Positions 17,344-26,986 of a stretch of DNA of 64,000 nucleotides are shown here, piece after piece. The translations under genes and the position numbers were made by a program. The notes under the pieces were generated by a model. That model was not told where the DNA came from. It did no database searches and saw nothing but the letters and a program-made list of their open reading frames with translations. The DNA lies in assembly GCF_025960875.1 (NCBI RefSeq), contig NZ_JAODLR010000010.1, forward strand, positions 1 through 64,000, given 5' to 3'. The DNA is from Crystallibacter permensis. GTDB lineage: Bacteria > Actinomycetota > Actinomycetes > Actinomycetales > Micrococcaceae. How positions within the stretch are numbered: the first letter of the stretch is position 1; each line of letters opens with the position of its first letter.

Positions 17344-17781
17344 TTAGCGCCTGAGCCACCGCCGGCGGGAGTCGGATACTCGAGCGGCGAATTCCGCTTC
17401 TTTCTTTAGCGCGTCCTCATAAAAGGCGAGGCGAGTCGCTGAGCGCGCAAGTCTGCCCTGATTCCTAGCAAGGTCAATCGTGAGGTACAGCCCTAGGAGA
17501 AGAATCAGCCCACCGACTACAAGTGATGTCACTACCGCGAGTGTCCGGTCATTCTGCAGAGATACCAGCGCTACGAGAGGTAGGGCCGCAGCGATGACAC
17601 TGATATAGGCTGCCGCCATAGGGCCCAAGCCTCCGCCGGAGAGTAGCGCTGCCTCATGCCGTAAGTCGTGAAGTACACGGAACTGTTGCGCCGGTGGCAA
17701 GGACAAGAAGGCCCCAATATCGGCCTCGTCAAAGGCTGGACCACGCTTTGAATGATTCTTGGACGAAAATCGGGATGACAT
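17344..17781 (-). CDS. Hypothetical two-span membrane protein
   Basis: A 145-residue protein with a soluble N-terminus (FDEADIGAFLSLPPAQQFRVL), two transmembrane segments (about residues 53-75 and 82-104) and a basic C-terminal helix ending in RRRWLRR. This resembles small SLATT-like or effector-associated membrane proteins in shape, but no family can be named with confidence. It is divergent from the 17874 gene with about 90 bases between them. The 250 bases beyond its 3' end (17095-17343) contain nothing recognised. Confidence 0.6.
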   Translation of the reverse strand: MSSRFSSKNHSKRGPAFDEADIGAFLSLPPAQQFRVLHDLRHEAALLSGGGLGPMAAAYISVIAAALPLVALVSLQNDRTLAVVTSLVVGGLILLLGLYLTIDLARNQGRLARSATRLAFYEDALKKEAEFAARVSDSRRRWLRR

Positions 17782-17873
17782 GAGGAAGAGCGTACTGCGG
17801 TCACTGATAGTAATTCTTCCGCCCGACGGCTCTCCAGAATGCCCGCACTGCCCCAGACCGAGAACAGCAAGCT

Positions 17874-19220
17874 ATGGAGACTTCACGCGGACACGATCTC
17901 CGATTCTTCGGAGTTCAAATTCTTACTCGCCAAGAGGCTCGTCAAGAGGGAGCGTGGCATGAAATTCCCGGCAGCGGCTATGCGTTCGAAGTCGACCCCG
18001 GGACCGGAATCGACGAGGCTAGACGCATGAGGCTGAACTTGTCTGACATGCTGGGGCCTGAACTTCGGCGAGTAATGCGGGGAGTCGCGCCTGATCCCAA
18101 TAACCACTCTGGGTTCGCCATGTCCGGACTTGCATCTCACCGCTTTCGAGTTCCACCCGCCAGATTGCCGGTGCCTGAGATAGTACGGCTTGTTTTCATG
18201 GGCGTCGGCGCACCAGATCTCGGGCGGGCAGACAAGTTGGACTGGGAGCACACCTTCAAGGTAGACGGGACGCGCTGCTCGATGGCCAGTCAAAAGTTCG
18301 GGCTTCGCCTCTATGTGAGCCTGCAAGACGTACCTGAGATAAGCGTCGCAGCGATCTTGGCCGATCGGATCGTGGCTGCTTTGATTGCAGGTCAGAAAGT
18401 TGTTGAGCGCGATCTTCTCGGCCCCCTAGGCGAGGAACAGGTCACCGCCGGCAATCTCACGGTCCGCAATCAGTACGCGGCATTGCGCAGAACCTACGAC
18501 TACTTCCGGAAGGGTGCAGAAATCGCATATGCAGGGCATGGGCGGCTGCATGCAGCTGGTCCTGCCCAATTACTACCTCCGGAAATACAGGAGATTATCC
18601 GTGAGATCTGGGAAGGAGAGGAGGTGCGTTCCCGGGAAACCGAAGGCTGGTGGAACACATTCGCCATGGTGACGGCCTACTTCAGCGTTCTAGAGCATGT
18701 CATGGTTGGCCTTTTGCCATTCAGCCAGTTCGATCCGTCGAAGGATTCCGTCAAAAGATTCATGGGGAGCAAATGGGGAGATAAATTCAAGCGCGTGTTC
18801 AACCCTGGCTCGGACCGGGCCGCGCAGCGTCATTATCTTGCTCTGAAGATTATTTCCGACCAGTACCGGAATCCCTACAGCCATGGAGGCTTCGACAAGC
18901 CGGGTTCAGCACTTGGTATACACATACCTGGTATCGGCGTCGTCCCTGCGACTTTGAGCGACATTCGAGACTCTCCCCATTTCAATTTTGTGCCCACCCA
19001 GGAGAAAGATTTCCGCAGCATTACGGATACATTCGATGAGCTGGAGAAATGGATTGCCGAAGGTGACTGTGCAAATGGATGGACGTGGGTGACGAACGGC
19101 CTTGATCTGCGCTTCGATGAGGAGTTCCGCACACAGGCAGAGAGCGCGAGGGACGACTTCCAATCATTTGTGAACTCGCACGAGTACAACTGGGAGCGCC
19201 AAGTTAATATGGACTGGTAG
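17874..19220 (+). CDS. Unknown protein with HEPN-like Rx4H motif
   Basis: A 448-residue protein; the start is uncertain because no good Shine-Dalgarno precedes ATG 17874, and ATG 18027 is an alternative. The C-terminal half has the look of an Apea-like/HEPN domain: WWNTFAMVTAYFSVLEHVMV, then SDQYRNPYSHGGFD near residue 335, where RNPYSH fits the Rx4H catalytic motif of HEPN ribonucleases. The N-terminal half is not recognised. With the 14638 gene it is the second protein of this type in the island, next to a HEPN/RES protein and a restriction-like pair. An antiviral or abortive role is inferred from context. Confidence 0.65.
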   Translation: METSRGHDLRFFGVQILTRQEARQEGAWHEIPGSGYAFEVDPGTGIDEARRMRLNLSDMLGPELRRVMRGVAPDPNNHSGFAMSGLASHRFRVPPARLPVPEIVRLVFMGVGAPDLGRADKLDWEHTFKVDGTRCSMASQKFGLRLYVSLQDVPEISVAAILADRIVAALIAGQKVVERDLLGPLGEEQVTAGNLTVRNQYAALRRTYDYFRKGAEIAYAGHGRLHAAGPAQLLPPEIQEIIREIWEGEEVRSRETEGWWNTFAMVTAYFSVLEHVMVGLLPFSQFDPSKDSVKRFMGSKWGDKFKRVFNPGSDRAAQRHYLALKIISDQYRNPYSHGGFDKPGSALGIHIPGIGVVPATLSDIRDSPHFNFVPTQEKDFRSITDTFDELEKWIAEGDCANGWTWVTNGLDLRFDEEFRTQAESARDDFQSFVNSHEYNWERQVNMDW

Positions 19221-19616
19221 TGGGAAGTTCACCCATACCCCTGTCTCAGGTCAAGGAGTTTCCCCGTGGGCGTAGTTCCCTTTGCATGAATGGTGGCGGC
19301 AGCGAGTCGGTCCAGCATCAAAACTCATCCCTGTTGCGGTCATCAAGGCTGTTGGTTTCGCCATCGGTTTCTGAGCTCACCCGAAACCCTGAACAACGCT
19401 CTCAGGTGTCCCTTATCGCGACCTGCTCAAAGGACCGTTTGCCTATGTAGATGTGGTCCTCCGCCCACCCCCGGCCTATCCCAAGTACTCTGCTGCCACC
19501 CTGCGTATCGAGTAGTGACAGGATCAGCTGAAGGCTCCAGAACTAGTCCCAATAATCCGATCCAAGTAGCAGTGTCTGCGTTCTCTCGCTTCGCCCCACC
19601 ATGGCAAGCTGAGTCC
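19221..19616. other. Gene-free stretch before the RES gene
   Basis: About 400 bases without a supported gene. The frame of the next gene is open across much of it, but composition and codon use do not support coding and no start with a ribosome site is seen. Presumably it contains the promoter for the 19617 gene. Confidence 0.4.
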
Positions 19617-20924
19617 ATGGGTTATTGGAAGGAAGTAGCAGCTCGGGTGGAAGAGCAGGGATACAGCGATATTGAGGGCTACCTGTGTCTCGCGCACGTC
19701 GAGGACTCGGACTTGGAAGCCGCTTTGAGCGCGGTGGTGCTTGAAGGAACCTGCAGTCTCTGTGACGCCGGTGCACCTGGAAGCGACGCGCAGCCAGTCA
19801 TCCCACTCCAGGTCCTACTAGCCGAAGTCATGGACGCCGTCGTTTTCTTGTACGAACCGGCCGAAGGGATTGCTTACCTGGCCACCCGCGTTGACGACAC
19901 AATCGATGTCTTACAAACGGTTTGTTCCGGCTACTTCTCCAGTGACATTGAGGACTCACTTATAGACCGATTCGATAAAGCGATACATACGCTCGAATGG
20001 GTAGCCAGTCGGCACGGACATTCCTTGGAAGCCGCCCAATGGGGATGGGAAACCTTTGTTTCAGACGTCAGTTCAGAATCGCGTTTCATCTACATGTCCC
20101 CCGCTGAGCCCGAGCACGTCGCCAGCCCCGGCCAACGAAGCGCCGCTTTCCTTCAGTCCTTGCTGCCGTATGCCGAAGAAAAAGAACTAGGTCTGCTGGC
20201 AACCATCCCTACCGGAACCCCGTTCTATAGGGGGAGACTCGTTCAAGATCAGTTTGACCAGACATCCTCCGCGGATGATTTAGGCCCGGCCCCCGCGCAT
20301 CTTGCCGCCGCCAATCGAATGAGCCCTGAAGGCATCTCCATGTTCTACGGCTCCGAAAGTGCGATCACTGCCATACGGGAGATCGCCGCCCACGGAACCC
20401 GAAAGTATGCCAGAATCGGTGCCTTCAAGAACAAGCGTGAACTGGTCATACTCGATCTCACCCGTATACCAGCGCTGCCCAGCATTTTTGATAAGCAGTC
20501 CAGACCCAAGTACGGGGTCTACCAGTTCTTTGCGAACTTCCGAAAAAACGTCGCCGCACCATTGCATCCTGATGGACGCCCCCACATGCAGTACCTACCC
20601 ACTCAGGTTGTAACGGAGTTCTTCAGATGGGTACCGCGCACCAAAATCGATGGGATTAAGCTCTTCAGCGCGCAGGACGGCACGCCCACATACGTGCTTT
20701 TCGTAGACCGGTCCGAAGTAGCCGACGAGTTACAGGAAAAAGACCAACCCTCCGCAACCCTCCTAGCAAAAAATATTGACGATACGGGTGCAAGCGATAG
20801 ACGACCAGTTTCAACGTTTGATGATCTCTCCTTTTACCGTACCGACCCAGTACTCACCCTGCATCCCGCGGACGTCAAGACCTACAAAGTTGTCCGGAAT
20901 ATCGAAGCAACTCTCCTGAGCTAG
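19617..20924 (+). CDS. HEPN/RES-domain protein (putative NADase)
   Basis: A 435-residue protein. The N-terminal 180 residues resemble the helical HEPN/RES N-terminal domain, including a zinc-type pair in LEGTCSLCD. From about residue 200 comes a RES domain: FYRGR, then the family signature ANRMSPEGISMFYGS and AITAIREI. RES proteins split NAD+, as shown for MbcT-type toxins. The start at ATG 19617 is chosen because homology begins there. There is no Xre-type partner next to it; instead it sits 112 bases upstream of a methyltransferase/helicase-nuclease pair in the same direction. It could be a defence effector or a toxin held in check by the modification system; both are inference. Confidence 0.85.
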   Translation: MGYWKEVAARVEEQGYSDIEGYLCLAHVEDSDLEAALSAVVLEGTCSLCDAGAPGSDAQPVIPLQVLLAEVMDAVVFLYEPAEGIAYLATRVDDTIDVLQTVCSGYFSSDIEDSLIDRFDKAIHTLEWVASRHGHSLEAAQWGWETFVSDVSSESRFIYMSPAEPEHVASPGQRSAAFLQSLLPYAEEKELGLLATIPTGTPFYRGRLVQDQFDQTSSADDLGPAPAHLAAANRMSPEGISMFYGSESAITAIREIAAHGTRKYARIGAFKNKRELVILDLTRIPALPSIFDKQSRPKYGVYQFFANFRKNVAAPLHPDGRPHMQYLPTQVVTEFFRWVPRTKIDGIKLFSAQDGTPTYVLFVDRSEVADELQEKDQPSATLLAKNIDDTGASDRRPVSTFDDLSFYRTDPVLTLHPADVKTYKVVRNIEATLLS

Positions 20925-21035
20925 CGCTGGCTTCCTCACGTGAAAAGGGCGAGCTCTGCGCCCGGCTGAGCCCAGACGCGCTAACCCTGTAGGCTCATCT
21001 TCGGTGATCGCACTGTTACGGAGAATAAAAAATCA

Positions 21036-22997
21036 ATGATGAACGTGCCGGAGGTTGCTCCAGAAGGACGCCTTGAGCTGACGTGGACCAATAAGAAGCA
21101 ACGCTTGCTTGCTCATGAGGATGGCTCCTATGAATGGACCATTCCTGGAGACTACCGAACCAGCGAAGTGCGTTTGCTTCATGACGTCACCCAAGTAGGA
21201 ACAACCTCGCAGCAACGATCACAGGACAACCTCTTGATTCGCGGCGATGCACTTCACGCCCTGACCTCCCTCACGCAGCTTCCTGAATTCGCGCAGGAGT
21301 ACGTTGGGAAGGTAAAGCAGGTCTACATCGATCCCCCGTTCAACACCGGGCAAGCCTTCGACCACTATGACGATGCACTGGAGCACTCGGTCTGGCTAAC
21401 GATGATGAGGGACCGGTTACAGCAGATCAGGACCCTTTTGGCCCCTAATGGGTCGGTCTGGCTTCACCTTGACGACGTCGAAGTTCACCGCGCCCGATCC
21501 GTCTTGGATGAGATTTTTGGGCCGAACAATTTCGTTGCGACCGTTATATGGGAAAAGGTTTACAGCCCAAGGATGGATTCAAAGCAATTCTCCTCTAGCC
21601 ATGACAGCATTCTCGTCTACTCAAAAAACACCGGTTGGGCTCCCAACGGTCTCGAAGTAACCGCCGACCGTAAGCAGTTCAAAAAACTAGACGCTACGGG
21701 CAGACCCTATAGGAGTCGGCAACTCCGAAAAGACGGCAAAGGTTCGTCCCGACAGGATCGACCGAACATGTGGTTCGGAGTAGAAGCCCCTGACGGTACC
21801 ACCGCCTGGCCGATACGTTCAGATGGATCGGAGGGTCGATGGAGATGGGGTCGAGAAACATACGAGCTCAAGAAAGACGAATTGGAGTGGCTTCCCACAC
21901 CGCAGGGCCTAATGCCCTATGTCAAGCAGTATGCAGACACTTCTACCGCTCGACCACCAGAAACTATTTGGCCTGCACGTGCAGTTGGCCACAACCACGA
22001 AGCAGCCGAACATCTCAAAGACCTTTTCGGCAAATCCTTTGCAACACCTAAGCCAGAACGTCTCCTGGAACGCATAATCCAAATTGGGACCAATCCTGGC
22101 GATATCGTTCTCGACTGCTTTGCGGGTTCAGGCACCACCGCGGCTGTTGCACACAAGATGGGCCGGCGGTGGGTGACCATCGAATGGGAACACAAGACCA
22201 TCGAAGATTTCACCCTGCCTCGGCTGGAGCGGGTAGTGGCCGGCGAAGACCCGGGAGGTGTTACCTACACGGAGTCAGTCGAAGCCGTTTCCGATTTGCC
22301 GCCGTCGGTAACCCCGGCAGCCGCACGGGCAGCACAAACAGTTTTCAGTGAATTGATCCAGCACGGAAGTCTCGCAGACGGCGGCATTCTTGAGCAGCTC
22401 GGAAAGCTGGGATCATTCGTGCCAAAGGGGCGCAACCTCAGCGATGAAAAAATAGCTGAGAAGGTCGCACATGCCGAGTCGGAACTATGGCGATTGCTTC
22501 TCTCCAAGTTAGCTGCAATGGGAAAGACGAGAACAATCCGCACGGCGAGATGGTCGGGCGGCGGTGGTTTCCGTGTCCTCGACATAGGTCCTTCAATGTT
22601 CGAGGTTGAAAACAGCCAAGTACTCCTTGCTCACTGGGCCGAAGGTGACGCGTTGGCCGAGGCTGTAGCCGGTCAATATGGATTCACCTTCGAGGTCAGC
22701 TCCCCCTTCAGTGGTAGGCGAGGACGGCAACGCCTTGCAGTGATCGATGGACTGGTCAATGACGCCGTGGTCGATTTCCTTCTCGACTGGCTGGATGACG
22801 GAGAGCTACTGATGGCTTTTGGAACCAGCATCGATCCCGCTGCGGCTGAACGTCTCGGGGCGATCAGCAGAGGGTCCTCCCTCCGGAAAATTCCAGAATC
22901 AATTGTCTCTTCCTACCGAAGGTCGAGCCGCAAACAACAAGAAGGACTTAGCTGGGTCGCACCGGCCGAGCGGAACCTGGGGGCATTAAGTGGCTAA
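21036..22997 (+). CDS. mod: Type III-like adenine-specific DNA methyltransferase (Mod)
   Basis: A 653-residue N6-adenine methyltransferase of the beta class. The catalytic motif IV DPPFN lies near residue 98 and precedes motif I FAGSGTT near residue 363, the order expected of Mod subunits. The region between them is the likely target-recognition domain, and KPERLLERIIQIG precedes motif I as in family members. The C-terminal 230 residues are less conserved. GGAG is 12-15 bases before ATGATG at 21036. Its stop overlaps the GTG of the next gene by 8 bases, so the pair is translationally coupled. The pair most resembles type III restriction-modification, with Mod giving specificity. Confidence 0.93.
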   Translation: MMNVPEVAPEGRLELTWTNKKQRLLAHEDGSYEWTIPGDYRTSEVRLLHDVTQVGTTSQQRSQDNLLIRGDALHALTSLTQLPEFAQEYVGKVKQVYIDPPFNTGQAFDHYDDALEHSVWLTMMRDRLQQIRTLLAPNGSVWLHLDDVEVHRARSVLDEIFGPNNFVATVIWEKVYSPRMDSKQFSSSHDSILVYSKNTGWAPNGLEVTADRKQFKKLDATGRPYRSRQLRKDGKGSSRQDRPNMWFGVEAPDGTTAWPIRSDGSEGRWRWGRETYELKKDELEWLPTPQGLMPYVKQYADTSTARPPETIWPARAVGHNHEAAEHLKDLFGKSFATPKPERLLERIIQIGTNPGDIVLDCFAGSGTTAAVAHKMGRRWVTIEWEHKTIEDFTLPRLERVVAGEDPGGVTYTESVEAVSDLPPSVTPAAARAAQTVFSELIQHGSLADGGILEQLGKLGSFVPKGRNLSDEKIAEKVAHAESELWRLLLSKLAAMGKTRTIRTARWSGGGGFRVLDIGPSMFEVENSQVLLAHWAEGDALAEAVAGQYGFTFEVSSPFSGRRGRQRLAVIDGLVNDAVVDFLLDWLDDGELLMAFGTSIDPAAAERLGAISRGSSLRKIPESIVSSYRRSSRKQQEGLSWVAPAERNLGALSG

Positions 22998-25515
22998 CGG
23001 CCTAGACGTGAACCAGCAACTCCTCGCGGAAATAAGCGCGCAGCTAAAGCTGCGACCGCCGAACGCACAAGCGCTTGAAACCATCGTCGCAAGCGTCTCT
23101 GAACACTTCGACGATCGACAGCTAGCTCCGCCGTTCGAAGGAGTAGTCAGCTCTGCTACAGGCGTCGGCAAAACTTACGTAATGGCATCCACCATTGACT
23201 ACTTTGCACAGCACAAAGGCTGGACGCACTTCGTCGTAGTCGTCCCAGGATCCACGATTCGAGAAAAAACGCTAGACAACTTCACGCCAGGTGCAGCGAA
23301 ATCGTTGACGGCCGCTCTGGGTGTGAGGACTGAACTCATCACTGCTGAGAATTTCGATACCCCGCATATGGCCGCTATCATCGCGGACCCCGAGGTTGTG
23401 AAAATCTATGTCCTGACAGTTCAAGTACTCCTACGTCCGGAAACTGCCGGATCACGACGCGCTCACCGGTTCATGGAAGGACTGGGTGGGGAACTCTATT
23501 CATTCCTACAGCAACAGGACGATCTTGTCGTGCTGGCTGACGAGCACCACCTCTACTACGGACCGAAGTTTTCCGCAGCGGTTCGCGGATTGAACCCACT
23601 GGTTCTCATCGGGCTGACTGCCACACCACACCGTAACACTCCCGAAGACCAGATCATTTTCAAATACCCCCTCGCCGCAGCCATAGGCGAAAAGTTCGTC
23701 AAGACGCCGGTCATTGTCGGCAGGCGAGATGATCGTCATGATCTACTCACGCAGCTCATCGATGGCACTACTCTGCTTGAATACAAACGAAAAGCCGTCG
23801 CTCAATACCGGCAGGATCACCCCAAAGCACCCGATGTAAATCCCGTCATGCTCGTACTCGCCCGAGACACGTCAGAGGCTGACGAGATCGCTAGCGTTCT
23901 GAGAAGCCCTGACTTCAAAGAAGGCGCCTACGCAGAGGCCGTCATCCAGGTGGATTCCTCGGTGACAGATCGAGAAGAACCTGCCATGTGGGAGCGTCTA
24001 TCGAATGTTGAGGAGCCGTCGTCCCCAATCCGCATTGTGGTATCGGTACGCATGCTGAAAGAAGGATGGGATGTAAAGAACGTCTACGTCCTCCACTCAA
24101 CTCAACCGTCTCTTTCGGACGTACTGACTGAGCAGGTTCTCGGCCGGGGTCTGCGCCTCCCCTTCGGCGAGTACACAGGCATACAAATGCTGGACACGCT
24201 GGAAGTGCTCGCACACGACAGGTTCAGGCAGCTGTTGGAACGAGCCAACGTACTAAGCGAGGAGTTCATTTCTTTCCGCACAAGAGCGGTCTTACAGGAA
24301 AACTCCTCTGGCGATTTGGTCTCTGTTCGTGAACAAGAGGAAGTAGGGACACATCCAGTCACCATCGAGCCGGTAGAACCAGATTCACCTACCCAGGACT
24401 CTGACGTAATCGAGAGTCCTGGTACCCCTGGCACAATACAGGTCGCATCTGTAGAGGGACGAGCCCAGATGGGGGAAGCAACATCCGCCCTCCTGGGATC
24501 TGCGCTCGTACAGCCCATCCCCAACGCGCCGGCACTCACCTTTCCGGTGCTCCGCCCGACTCAAGTTCAAGCCTCCTTCTCTCTGCGAGACATCACCGAT
24601 GTCTCGCCCTTCAGGGATCTCGGACGCCGGCTTCGCGTTGACCCCCAAGGGGAACTACAACGAACTGCGATTTCTGCACGGAGGCAAACCGGCTCGGACG
24701 GAATTGAGCGAATGGTTCTCGTCAGGACGACCGCGCAGGATCGAGTTCGTGCCGAGTCCGCCACAAGTTACTCGTTAGAAGACATCCGGGAGCAGCTTCG
24801 AACCGCCATTCTCAGTGCCCCTGCTGTAAGCGCCAGAAGGTCGGAACGGTCAGTTGAATCTCAAGCAGCGGATCCGCTACTTGATGCCTTCTTTGAGGGA
24901 GTGAATGGCAACGCGGAGACGCTTCTATCTGCCTATCTCGACCGCGCCGCCGCTCTACTGTTGCAGTTGGTCAACGACGAACAACGCCAACGGTCCTCAC
25001 AAGCCGTCGTGCAAGAAGTCGCAACAGGCCGTCGCTTCAACCCGTCACGGAGGAATACGAGGTCGAACGAGTCCGAGGACCGGCTTGGACCTTTCGACAG
25101 AAACACCGCATATAAGGGCTGGAACCGCTCAATTATGCCTCTTGATTGGTTTGATTCAGCTCCCGAACGTGAGTTCGCAAATGTTGTCGACGACGACGAA
25201 TCCGTGCGGTGGTGGATCCGGCTTCAACGTGACGAACTCCCACTTACGTGGACTTCAGCAGGTGAAAAATACAATCCCGACTTCATCGTCATCGGAACGG
25301 ACAACCACCACTGGTTGATTGAAGTCAAAGCAGACCGTGACCTCACAAACTCGACCGTGTTGGCAAAACGTGAAGCCGCCAAACGCTGGGCGAACTATGT
25401 AAACACCTCACCTGAGTTCAACGGCCAGCACTGGAAGTACCTCCTCATCTCGGAGTCGGACCTCACGCATGCCAACGGCTCCTGGCCCCAACTGCGAGGA
25501 CTCGCCGGGACCTGA
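22990..25515 (+). CDS. res: Type III-like restriction helicase/nuclease (Res)
   Basis: An 841-residue SF2 translocase with a C-terminal nuclease. Visible are Walker A ATGVGKTYVM near residue 58, the DEHH box near 184, motif III-like LTATPH near 211, and QVLGRGLRLPFG as motif VI. The C-terminal PD-(D/E)xK site is split as NPDFIVIG near residue 762 and LIEVKAD near 778. The start is GTG 22990, overlapping the mod stop. All key residues are present and no frameshift is seen, so the system could cleave unmodified DNA. Long acidic and variable linkers (residues 440-520) are within the usual range. Confidence 0.92.
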   Translation: MANGLDVNQQLLAEISAQLKLRPPNAQALETIVASVSEHFDDRQLAPPFEGVVSSATGVGKTYVMASTIDYFAQHKGWTHFVVVVPGSTIREKTLDNFTPGAAKSLTAALGVRTELITAENFDTPHMAAIIADPEVVKIYVLTVQVLLRPETAGSRRAHRFMEGLGGELYSFLQQQDDLVVLADEHHLYYGPKFSAAVRGLNPLVLIGLTATPHRNTPEDQIIFKYPLAAAIGEKFVKTPVIVGRRDDRHDLLTQLIDGTTLLEYKRKAVAQYRQDHPKAPDVNPVMLVLARDTSEADEIASVLRSPDFKEGAYAEAVIQVDSSVTDREEPAMWERLSNVEEPSSPIRIVVSVRMLKEGWDVKNVYVLHSTQPSLSDVLTEQVLGRGLRLPFGEYTGIQMLDTLEVLAHDRFRQLLERANVLSEEFISFRTRAVLQENSSGDLVSVREQEEVGTHPVTIEPVEPDSPTQDSDVIESPGTPGTIQVASVEGRAQMGEATSALLGSALVQPIPNAPALTFPVLRPTQVQASFSLRDITDVSPFRDLGRRLRVDPQGELQRTAISARRQTGSDGIERMVLVRTTAQDRVRAESATSYSLEDIREQLRTAILSAPAVSARRSERSVESQAADPLLDAFFEGVNGNAETLLSAYLDRAAALLLQLVNDEQRQRSSQAVVQEVATGRRFNPSRRNTRSNESEDRLGPFDRNTAYKGWNRSIMPLDWFDSAPEREFANVVDDDESVRWWIRLQRDELPLTWTSAGEKYNPDFIVIGTDNHHWLIEVKADRDLTNSTVLAKREAAKRWANYVNTSPEFNGQHWKYLLISESDLTHANGSWPQLRGLAGT

Positions 25516-26041
25516 GCGGACGGGACGGGAGTTATGGTCGGCAACTCCGGAGACAAGCGGGGGGGTAGGGAGGCAGTCGCAGAACTGGCAAGGAAACAAT
25601 GCCTTGCCTTCAAAGAGCACACCACGGCTACATTTTGCAGCGTATTCCGCTCTCGTCTCGGCCCGTAACCGCCTCGCCGCTGGACCTGGGTCGTCTTACT
25701 CAGTTGCTTTGATGGAGAAAAGGAGTACGCGGCATAACACTTTTACTGCTGCATTACTTGGCGCAACTGTGTTCTCGCACCACTGAAGATAGCTCACGAG
25801 GAACTTGGAAAGCGGATGGTCGTTTGGTCTGCTGATCGACAAAGCAGGATTCTTGTCGGTGACGGTCAATTCTATTGACCGCCCCAGTGGATTCCGCCGG
25901 CTTGCAGTGTGAGCCTGAGCGAATTGTGCAGCCTAGCCGGGGTTTGAAAAGAAGAATGTGCCCACATCCAAGCCCTAGTCCTGCCGGTCCGCCACGATTC
26001 AGGAACGGAAAGGTAACCCGGTATCCGCCGTGTAGTGCCAG
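25516..26041. other. Gene-free stretch after the restriction pair
   Basis: About 525 bases with no supported gene on either strand. It contains a G-rich run near 25557 and a GGTCAATTC/ATTGACC inverted repeat near 25866. It probably marks the right border of the AT-richer island. Confidence 0.4.
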
Positions 26042-26326
26042 CTATTGCCCGCTGTTCGCAGGAGTGCCGCGGAGGCGGAAGAGCCAATAACTGCCCAAAG
26101 TGATCACAAAAGCGCCCAAGAGACCGTTCCCGGTAACCAGATGCACCAAACCAAGGATTAGCAGCCCAATCGCTGCCATCACGGCCAGACCATGCATTAC
26201 GGATCCGGACACAGGGATGCCCTGCACCAGTCCGAACCGTAGTTTCCGTGCCAACTGCGGATCATCTGCGCTGAGCTCCCGTTCCAGCTTCTCCAGGCGC
26301 ACGCGCTCTTCATCTGACAGTGGCAT
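26042..26326 (-). CDS. DUF3040 family small membrane protein
   Basis: A 94-residue protein starting MPLSDEERVRLEKLERELSADDP, the classic DUF3040 opening, followed by ARKLRFG and two transmembrane segments (about residues 42-60 and 63-83). The frame is open upstream, but ATG 26326 starts the family homology and has AGGT in front. DUF3040 proteins are common in actinobacteria and have no known function. It is isolated from its neighbours here. Confidence 0.85.
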   Translation of the reverse strand: MPLSDEERVRLEKLERELSADDPQLARKLRFGLVQGIPVSGSVMHGLAVMAAIGLLILGLVHLVTGNGLLGAFVITLGSYWLFRLRGTPANSGQ

Positions 26327-26526
26327 CGAAACCTCAGTCTCTCGGACGCTTCTTGGTGTTGCATGTCCCGCCGCCCGCCTTGGCTGGATCCTTGGCTGGC
26401 AGCGCTTCAAAGGACCGAAGGTGATGCCGGTCTTGAGCCCTCCCAGCGGCCTGCTTTACCCGACGACGACTCATTGCCCCTACTTCCCGAGCGGTTTCAG
26501 ATCCGGCCTCGGAATTCCCGCTTTTT

Positions 26527-26570
26527 GTTTTGCCTGTTCCCCAATATTGTTTTGCCTGTTCCCCAATATT
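26527..26570. repeat. Tandem 22-bp direct repeat
   Basis: The 22-base unit from GTTTTGCC to CCAATATT occurs twice, perfectly and back to back (26527-26548 and 26549-26570). It is much more AT-rich than its surroundings. The region 26327-26833 contains no supported gene. A protein-binding iteron is possible but only two copies exist. Confidence 0.7.
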
Positions 26571-26833
26571 AACGGACGGCACGAAAGGGACTTCCCGAAG
26601 TCCCTAAGCAGTCAGCGCCCGTGAACACGCCTCGAACGCCAGGACCATGGGCCCAGGGACGCGAAACCGATCCCATGTTCACGGTGACAGCTGATGCCGC
26701 GTATCGGCGTTCCACTTGATAAGAGTTGTTCCAACGGTTTAGATCTTCCTCAACAAAGACAGCAAACGAGACGATGGAAGCGCCTCTAGAATCAAGCGGT
26801 TGGCTTCAGGCTCATTCCGCTGACACCCCGCTT

Positions 26834-26861
26834 CACGCCGATAACGGCGCATATGAAATCT
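26834..26861 (+). repeat. dif-like site A
   Basis: Left arm CACGCCGATAA, centre CGGCGC, right arm ATATGAAATCT. This has the 11-6-11 layout of Xer recombination sites; the left arm matches the CCGATAA arm of actinobacterial dif sequences. It is the first of a series of such sites running to 52 kb and lies between DUF3040 and the lipoprotein/Dsb block. Confidence 0.65.
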
Positions 26862-26972
26862 CGTCGGGATGAAGTTGCCGTGCCCATGCACCTCTTGGGA
26901 TTCCTCTCTTATTGGTGGCCGGACGGGTTATCCGCGGAACGGGCTGGGTCTGCGTGGTAACGTGGCACACGA

Positions 26973-26986
26973 AATGTCTAAACATT
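26973..26986. promoter_or_regulatory. GntR-type operator overlapping the lipoprotein start
   Basis: AATGTCTAAACATT differs by one base from the perfect palindrome AATGTCTAGACATT found at 30479-30492 in front of the gntR gene. It overlaps the ATG of the lipoprotein gene, so binding could block both transcription and initiation. Confidence 0.6.

Noticed and set aside
23366-23390. A further copy of the dif-like motif (CGCATATGG after TTTCGATACC) inside the res gene.
   Set aside because: It lacks the CCGATAA-CGGCGC order, lies within conserved coding sequence and is explained by codons.
25469-25786. A plus-strand frame overlapping the end of res.
   Set aside because: It starts inside the conserved end of res in another frame and shows no family resemblance.
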